Shown here: piece after piece, positions 58,651-64,000 of the stretch
Layout of the letters: each line of letters opens with the position of its first letter
Numbering within the stretch: position 1 is the first letter of the stretch
Source: Pseudomonas lini
GTDB taxonomy: Bacteria; Pseudomonadota; Gammaproteobacteria; Pseudomonadales; Pseudomonadaceae
Length of the DNA: 64,000 bases
Assembly (NCBI RefSeq): GCF_001042905.1
Contig: NZ_JYLB01000011.1
Span: forward strand, 124,001 to 188,000
Reading direction: 5' to 3'
Notes under the pieces: generated by a model
The model's database searches: none
What the model saw: only the letters and a program-made list of their open reading frames with translations
Told to the model about the DNA's origin: nothing
Translations under genes and position numbers: made by a program

Positions 58651-60414
58651 ATGCACGCCATCAGTTTCATTCAGGATCTGGCAGTGATCATGTTGATCGC
58701 GGGTGTGGTGACCGTGCTCTTTCATCGTCTCAAGCAACCGGTGGTACTCGGTTATATCGTCGCCGGCTTCATCATCGGCCCGCACACGCCGCCGTTCAGC
58801 CTGATCCATGACGAAGCAACCATCAAGACCCTCGCCGAACTCGGGGTGATTTTCCTGATGTTCTGCCTGGGTCTGGAGTTCAGCCTGCGCAAGCTGTTCA
58901 AGGTCGGCGCCACGGCGTTTATAGCTGCCTTCCTGGAAATCGTCCTGATGATCTGGATCGGCTATGAAATCGGCCGCTGGTTCGACTGGAATACCATGGA
59001 CTCGCTGTTCCTCGGCGCGATCCTGGCGATTTCCTCGACCACCATCATCGTCAAGGCGCTCAACGACCTGAAGATGAAGAACGAGCGTTTTGCGCAGTTG
59101 ATCTTCGGCGTGTTGATCGTCGAAGACATCCTCGGCATCGGCATCATCGCGTTGCTGTCGAGCATCGCGGTCAGCGGCACCGTCAGTTCCGGTGAAGTGT
59201 TTTCCACGGTCGGCAAGCTTTCACTGTTCATGATTGTCGCGCTGGTTATTGGCATTCTGCTGGTGCCCCGACTGCTGGCCTATGTGGCCAAATTCGACAG
59301 CAACGAGATGCTGCTGATCACCGTGCTGGGCCTGTGTTTCGGCTTCTGCCTGCTGGTGGTCAAGCTTGAATACAGCATGGTCCTCGGCGCGTTCCTGATC
59401 GGCGCGATCATGGCTGAATCGCGGCAACTGCTGAAGATCGAGCAGTTGATCGAGCCGGTTCGCGACCTGTTCAGTGCGATTTTCTTCGTCGCTATCGGCC
59501 TGATGCTCGACCCGATGATCCTGCTGCAATATGCCTGGCCGATCGCGGTGATCACCGTGGCCGTGGTGTTGGGCAAGATGCTGTCCTGCGGCCTCGGCGC
59601 TTTTATCGCCGGCAATGACGGACGCACCTCACTGCGTGTGGGGATGGGGCTGTCACAGATTGGCGAATTCTCTTTCATCATCGCGGCGCTGGGCATGACG
59701 CTGCAGGTCACCAGTAACTTTCTCTACCCGGTGGCGGTGGCCGTCTCGGTGATCACCACGCTGTTGACGCCGTATCTGATTCGCGCGGCTGATCCGCTGT
59801 CGATCAAGCTTGCAGCGGTGATGCCGCAGCGTCTGGGCCGTGTGCTGGGGATGTATGGCGAATGGCTGCGCAGCATTCAGCCTCAGGGCGAGGGCGCACT
59901 GTTGGCGTCGATGATTCGGCGGATTCTGTTGCAGGTAGGGGTCAATCTGGCGTTGGTGATTGCGATCTTTCTCTCGGGCGCGTTCTTCGCCGAGCGCATG
60001 TCCGTTTACCTGCAAGCCTGGGTCAGCGATCCGAGCTGGCAGAAAGCGTTGATCTGGGGCGGGGCGTTGCTGCTGTCGCTGCCGTTCCTGATCGCCGCCT
60101 ATCGCAAGCTCAAGGCGCTGTCGATGCTGCTGGCAGAGATGGGAGTGAAGCCGGAAATGGCCGGCCGGCACACACAGCGAGTGCGTCGGGTGATCGCCGA
60201 AGTGATCCCGATACTCTCGCTGTTAGTGATTTTCCTGCTGCTGGCAGCCTTGTCGGCCAGTATTCTGCCGACCAACAAGTTGCTGGTGCTGATCGTCATA
60301 GTCGCGGCCGCGGTGGCGGCGCTGCTCTGGCGCTGGTTCATTCGCGTGCATACGCGGATGCAGGTGGCCTTGCTGGAAACGCTGGACAATCACAAGGAAT
60401 CGTCCGGGCATTGA
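58651..60414 (+). CDS. CPA2-family monovalent cation:proton antiporter without RCK domain
   Basis: 587 residues from ATG 58651 with AGGAG 8 nt upstream. About twelve helices of the Na/H-exchanger fold: VVLGYIVAGFIIGPHTP, IFLMFCLGLEFSLRKLFKVG, SSTTIIVKALNDL, and SLRVGMGLSQIGEFSFIIAALG. After the transport domain (about residue 390) two more hydrophobic regions follow, and there is no TrkA-N/RCK nucleotide-binding domain, unlike KefB/KefC. K+ or Na+ export is likely. Confidence 0.87.
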   Translation: MHAISFIQDLAVIMLIAGVVTVLFHRLKQPVVLGYIVAGFIIGPHTPPFSLIHDEATIKTLAELGVIFLMFCLGLEFSLRKLFKVGATAFIAAFLEIVLMIWIGYEIGRWFDWNTMDSLFLGAILAISSTTIIVKALNDLKMKNERFAQLIFGVLIVEDILGIGIIALLSSIAVSGTVSSGEVFSTVGKLSLFMIVALVIGILLVPRLLAYVAKFDSNEMLLITVLGLCFGFCLLVVKLEYSMVLGAFLIGAIMAESRQLLKIEQLIEPVRDLFSAIFFVAIGLMLDPMILLQYAWPIAVITVAVVLGKMLSCGLGAFIAGNDGRTSLRVGMGLSQIGEFSFIIAALGMTLQVTSNFLYPVAVAVSVITTLLTPYLIRAADPLSIKLAAVMPQRLGRVLGMYGEWLRSIQPQGEGALLASMIRRILLQVGVNLALVIAIFLSGAFFAERMSVYLQAWVSDPSWQKALIWGGALLLSLPFLIAAYRKLKALSMLLAEMGVKPEMAGRHTQRVRRVIAEVIPILSLLVIFLLLAALSASILPTNKLLVLIVIVAAAVAALLWRWFIRVHTRMQVALLETLDNHKESSGH

Positions 60415-60436
60415 CCACGCGATGCATCAGGGCGGA

Positions 60437-60844
60437 TCAGCTTTCCAGCCAGACGTCCCGCGCCCAGTGCCATACCGATTCCCAGGTTTCTTCGGCGATC
60501 AGCTCTTCTTCGGCCAGCCACAGCACCACGGTGCCGTCTTCTTCGACCAGGTAGTAATTGTCACCATCCTGGCAGATCGGAATCATGCTGCGATCGACGC
60601 CAGCGTCCCAGGCGTTGGCGGCAACGTCCGGCAGGTAGGTGTGGGACTGCGGATCGGTGACGGTCACCGGCTCCAGGCTGCCGTAGACCACATCGCTGAC
60701 GGTCAGCAAAAATTCTCTGAAGACGAACGGGATGTCGATGAACAGTTGCTCTTCGATTTCCACAATCTGATCTTCGTCAGGCAATTCCAAGGGGACCGGT
60801 ACCGGTTCGTTGGCTTCACGCAGTTGTTCGATGATTTCTTCCAC
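60437..60844 (-). CDS. SMI1/KNR4 (SUKH)-family protein
   Basis: 135 residues, very acidic. The SUKH signature is visible: IVEIEEQLFIDIPFVFREFLL, GSLEPVTVTDP, VDRSMIPICQDGDNYYL, VVLWLAEEEL and a C-terminal ESVWHWARDVWLES. SUKH proteins are often immunity proteins but many are stand-alone; no toxin gene lies beside it. Role unknown. Confidence 0.87.
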   Translation of the reverse strand: MEEIIEQLREANEPVPVPLELPDEDQIVEIEEQLFIDIPFVFREFLLTVSDVVYGSLEPVTVTDPQSHTYLPDVAANAWDAGVDRSMIPICQDGDNYYLVEEDGTVVLWLAEEELIAEETWESVWHWARDVWLES

Positions 60845-60926
60845 GTCCGGGATCCTCTTGCTTGATGGCGCGGTTTAGTTGGGGCGGTTTATACAGTAGC
60901 TCGCTATAGATGCAACCGCGAAATAG

Positions 60927-60952
60927 AAAACCCCGGCCGAGGCCGGGGTTTT
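60927..60952. terminator. Bidirectional intrinsic terminator
   Basis: AAAACCCCGGCC-GA-GGCCGGGGTTTT is a perfect 12-bp stem with A and T tracts on either side, between the two leftward genes at 60437 and 60981. It terminates the Tim44-like gene. Confidence 0.9.
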
Positions 60953-60980
60953 ATTACAACAGGTGAAGCGCGGGAAGTGA

Positions 60981-61856
60981 TCAGCCGTTCTGGCGGATAC
61001 CGGCCACCAGCCAAGGCTGGTTTTCGCCCTGTGGACGTTCCATGTTCCAGCTTTCGCTGAACACTTCGCCCTGGTCGAAACGCGAGGACTTCGACACGCC
61101 GCTGAAGGTCAGGGTGGCGATGGTCTTGTCCGCACGGTCATCAACGCCGTCCAGTTGTACCTGGAGGTTATCGATGTAGGTCGACTGGAAGCCGTCGCCC
61201 AGGTCGGCACGTTCGCGCTTGAGGAACTCCAGCAGTTGTGGAGTCACGAACTCGGCGATCTTGTCCATTTCGTTGGCGTCCCAATGCTGCTGCAGGGACT
61301 GGAAGTGGTTGCGGGCCGCTTCAATGAAGTTGTTTTCATTGAACCAGGCTGGCGCGTTGATCACCGGACGAGCGGCAGCAGGTGCGGCCGAGCCGCCAAA
61401 GATCGAACCCATGGCTGTTGGTTTCTGTTCGAACACTTCACGCTGCATCGGCGCGCCGGCTGGAGCCATGTGCTCCTGCTGCTTGCGACGACGAGCGGCG
61501 ATGAAACGGAAGACCAGGAAGGCGATGACCGCCATGATCAGGATGTCGAAGATCTGCATGCCCTGGAAGCCGTCGCCCATGAACATGGAAGCCAGCAGGC
61601 CACCGGCAGCGATACCGGCCAGAGGGCCGAGCCAGCGCGAAGCACCGCTGGCCTTGGTAGCGGCGCCAGCAGCACCGGCCGCACCCGCAGTGGCAGCAGC
61701 GCCGCCTGCAGCAGAAGAAGGAGCCATTTGGCTGGTCTGGTGAGTCGGCGCAGCGCCGGAGCTCTTGCCGCCACCAAAGCGCTTGGCGGCATTGGCGTCG
61801 AGGCTCATCGTCAGGCCAATGCACAACGCCATGGCGATGCTAAGAAAACGTTTCAT
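60981..61856 (-). CDS. Tim44-like domain protein
   Basis: 291 residues from the ATG at 61856; ATG 61871 is possible. Signal peptide MKRFLSIAMALCIGLTMSLDANA, then an Ala/Gly-rich low-complexity linker (SSAAGGAAATAGAAGAAGAA), a membrane helix (IFDILIMAVIAFLVFRFIA) and a C-terminal Tim44/calcium-binding-like domain (FNENNFIEAARNHFQSLQQHW; LLEFLKRERADLG). Bacterial relatives of Tim44 have an unclear envelope role. Confidence 0.9.
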   Translation of the reverse strand: MKRFLSIAMALCIGLTMSLDANAAKRFGGGKSSGAAPTHQTSQMAPSSAAGGAAATAGAAGAAGAATKASGASRWLGPLAGIAAGGLLASMFMGDGFQGMQIFDILIMAVIAFLVFRFIAARRRKQQEHMAPAGAPMQREVFEQKPTAMGSIFGGSAAPAAARPVINAPAWFNENNFIEAARNHFQSLQQHWDANEMDKIAEFVTPQLLEFLKRERADLGDGFQSTYIDNLQVQLDGVDDRADKTIATLTFSGVSKSSRFDQGEVFSESWNMERPQGENQPWLVAGIRQNG

Positions 61857-62149
61857 AAAGGGAATTCCCATTTGTGGAAGGCACGCGCGCCATGTTGCAC
61901 AGCTGAAGTGTTACTGGCTAGCGGCAGAGTGTTTCGGGCTTTTGCCTGACAGGTTGTGTTCAGCTTCAGTCAGCGCAATAAGGCCTGTTAACTTTGGTCT
62001 GTAGGAGGAGTGGATAAGTTCTGTAGGACTCAGGGCATCAACATGTGGGAGCGGGCTTGCTCGCGAAGAACGATGACGCGGTGCCTCTGATACACCGCGG
62101 TGCTGCCTTCGCGAGCAAGCCCGCTCCCACAAAAAGCTCTCGGTTGTCT
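61857..62149. repeat. Gap with REPIN (GTGGGAGCGGGCTTGCTCGCG type), copy 3
   Basis: Arms TGTGGGAGCGGGCTTGCTCG (from 62044) and the complement ending 62131. The rest of the gap shows no gene and probably carries the promoter of the Tim44-like gene. The REPIN lies just after the uvrD stop. Confidence 0.8.
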
Positions 62150-64000
62150 TTATACCGCTTCCAGCTTGGCGTAACCCAGCATCAACCACTTGCTGCCTTC
62201 GCTGAAGTTCACCTGCACCCGCGCCTGAGCACCGGCGCCTTCGAAATTCAGGATCACACCATCGCCGAACACCGAGTGCCGCACAGTCTGGCCAAGGCTG
62301 AACCCGGTGTCCGGGATCTCGCTGCCGCCGAACAGGCTGCTGGAGCTCTGCTGCTGGCCACCGCCGAACGGACGGCTGACGCTGTTGGACAGCCGCACTT
62401 CCTGGATCAGGCCTTTCGGCACTTCACGTACGAAACGCGACACCTTGTTGTAGGTCTCGCTGCCGTACAGGCGTCGGGTTTCAGCATAAGTCAGTACCAG
62501 ATTTTGCATCGCCCGGGTGATTCCGACGTAGGCCAGGCGGCGTTCCTCTTCAAGACGGCCGGGTTCTTCCAGGCTCATCTTGTGCGGAAACAGGCCTTCT
62601 TCCATGCCCACCAGGAACACGTAAGGGAATTCCAGGCCCTTGGCACTGTGCAGGGTCATCAACTGAATGCTGTCTTCGTGTTCGTCGGCCTGGGTGTCTC
62701 CGGCCTCCAGCGAGGCGTGACCGAGGAACGCTGACAGGGGCGACTGCTCTTCATCCTCTTCCGGGTTTTCGAAGTTGCGCGCGGCGCTGACCAGTTCCTC
62801 AAGGTTTTCTACCCGGGCCTGGCCTTTCTCGCCTTTTTCCGCCTGATGGTAGGCAATCAGCCCCGATTGCTCGATCACGGTTTGGGTCATCAAATGCAGC
62901 GGCATTTCCAGGCACTTGGCGGCGAGGTTCTCGATCAGCTCCATAAATGCCCCAAGAGCACCGGCCGCGCGACCGGTCAGGCCTTTGTTGGCCACCAGCT
63001 GACGCATGGCTTCCCACATTGACACATGGCTGTGGCGCGCATGATCGCGGATCGCTTCGACGGTTTTTTCGCCGATGCCACGGGCCGGAACGTTGATCAC
63101 CCGCTCCAGGGCCGCATCGTTGCCACGGCCTTCCAGCAAACGCAGGTACGCCATGGCGTTCTTGATTTCTGCCCGTTCGAAGAAGCGCTGACCGCCATAA
63201 ATGCGATACGGAATACGCTCACGCAGCAAGGCTTCTTCCAAAACGCGCGATTGGGCGTTGGAGCGGTACAAAATCGCGATATCGCTACGAGCCAAGCCGG
63301 TTTTCAGCGCGCTTTCAATGGTTTCAACCACGTAGCGTGCTTCATCGTGCTCGTTGAAGGCAGCGTACAGGTTGATCGCTTCGCCTTCGCCGCCATCGGT
63401 CCACAACTCTTTGCCCATGCGCCCGGTATTGTTGGCGATCAAGGCGTTGGCGGCTTTGAGAATTCCGGCCGTGGAGCGGTAGTTTTGCTCCAGACGAATA
63501 ATCTGGGCATCCGGGAAGTCGTCGGAATACTGATAAATATTCTCGATTTTCGCGCCACGCCAGCCATAGATCGACTGATCGTCGTCGCCGACCACCATCA
63601 GGCTGTCGCCACCCTTGGCCAGCAGACGCAACCAGGCGTACTGCACGGCGTTGGTGTCCTGGAACTCGTCCACCAGAATGTGTCGGAAGCGCTTCTGATA
63701 ATGGGCGAGCAGGCCCGGGTTATCGCGCCACAGATCGAGGGCGCGCAGCAGCAGTTCAGAGAAGTCGATGACGCCGGCGCGCAGGCAAGCAGCTTCATAG
63801 GCTTCATAAATGCTGCGCATGGTTGCCAGGAACAGATCGCCGCTGGCTTGAATATGTTGCGGACGCAGACCTTCGTCTTTCTGCCCGTTGATGAACCACT
63901 GGGCCTGTCGGACCGGCCAGCGTTGCTCGTCCAGGCCCAACTCGCGGATCACCCGCTTGACCAACCGTTGCTGGTCGTCACTGTCGAGAATCTGGAAGGT
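62150..64000 (-). CDS. uvrD: DNA helicase II UvrD (5' end outside window)
   Basis: 617 codons of the C-terminal part are visible; the frame is open to base 64000 (TFQILDSDD...), so about 110 N-terminal residues with the Walker A motif are missing. SF1 helicase motifs: VDEFQDTNAVQYAW (II), VVGDDDQSIYGWRGA (III), RLEQNYRSTAGIL (IV), DSIQLMTLHSAKGLEFPYVF (V) and ERRLAYVGITRAMQ (VI). The C-terminus has a Tudor-like segment (GQTVRHSVFGDGVILNFEG). It unwinds DNA in mismatch and excision repair. Confidence 0.97.
   Translation of the reverse strand, partial: TFQILDSDDQQRLVKRVIRELGLDEQRWPVRQAQWFINGQKDEGLRPQHIQASGDLFLATMRSIYEAYEAACLRAGVIDFSELLLRALDLWRDNPGLLAHYQKRFRHILVDEFQDTNAVQYAWLRLLAKGGDSLMVVGDDDQSIYGWRGAKIENIYQYSDDFPDAQIIRLEQNYRSTAGILKAANALIANNTGRMGKELWTDGGEGEAINLYAAFNEHDEARYVVETIESALKTGLARSDIAILYRSNAQSRVLEEALLRERIPYRIYGGQRFFERAEIKNAMAYLRLLEGRGNDAALERVINVPARGIGEKTVEAIRDHARHSHVSMWEAMRQLVANKGLTGRAAGALGAFMELIENLAAKCLEMPLHLMTQTVIEQSGLIAYHQAEKGEKGQARVENLEELVSAARNFENPEEDEEQSPLSAFLGHASLEAGDTQADEHEDSIQLMTLHSAKGLEFPYVFLVGMEEGLFPHKMSLEEPGRLEEERRLAYVGITRAMQNLVLTYAETRRLYGSETYNKVSRFVREVPKGLIQEVRLSNSVSRPFGGGQQQSSSSLFGGSEIPDTGFSLGQTVRHSVFGDGVILNFEGAGAQARVQVNFSEGSKWLMLGYAKLEAV

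Noticed and set aside
43951..62131. CRISPR arrays as an explanation of repeated palindromes
   Set aside because: The repeats are isolated inverted pairs (REPINs) with no regular spacers and no cas genes.

Overview
This is a high-GC gammaproteobacterial chromosome segment whose gene content and order point to a Pseudomonas of the P. fluorescens group. It should lie near the replication origin. It opens with the end of parB, then the complete atp operon and glmU-glmR-glmS. It contains two perfect parS palindromes and seven exact DnaA-box 9-mers. REPIN-type palindromic repeats of the kind common in this group are scattered through intergenic gaps.

Layout. 1-8060: parB end and atpIBEFHAGDC, with one clear sigma-70 promoter and hairpins in several gaps. 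8117-12351: glmU, a DeoR-type regulator and glmS, ending at the expected attTn7 position. 12352-24271: an accessory, tightly coupled twelve-gene biosynthetic-type cluster behind a 650-nt leader. It holds a Gfo/Idh/MocA dehydrogenase, two tandem-paralogous DegT aminotransferases, two Nudix hydrolases, an FAD monooxygenase, two HAD phosphatases, a membrane di-iron desaturase-like protein, an MTA phosphorylase-type enzyme, a solute-binding-protein-like protein without signal peptide, and an MFS exporter. I cannot assign it to a known product and consider it the best candidate for an undescribed system. 24332-34293: LysR, GST, a PNPOx-like protein, a C4-like structured leader in front of a DUF6124 gene broken by an amber codon, a MITE nested inside REPINs, two envelope proteins, a divergent LysE/Lrp pair and lpd. 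34500-40472: a four-gene operon of three SPFH (HflK/HflC-like) proteins, one with a His-rich tail, and a P1B-type ATPase without an HMA domain. 40670-43946: cfa, cls and a DUF3617 protein.

44025-56361 is a zinc-starvation island organised around two perfect Zur boxes. Leftward from the first runs folE2-znuC-znuB-znuA-gammaCA-pyrC2-thrS2, and rightward amiA. The second sits between a small secreted protein and dksA2-COG0523-DUF1826. Many of these encode paralogs that do without zinc, or with less of it, in place of zinc-dependent housekeeping enzymes. The ThrRS paralog here has lost the catalytic core and nearly all the zinc ligands of its editing site. A low-GC orphan gene sits inside the island. 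56449-64000: DUF3301, pdxY, an acyl-CoA thioesterase, a CPA2 antiporter, a SUKH-type protein, a Tim44-like protein and the 3' part of uvrD.
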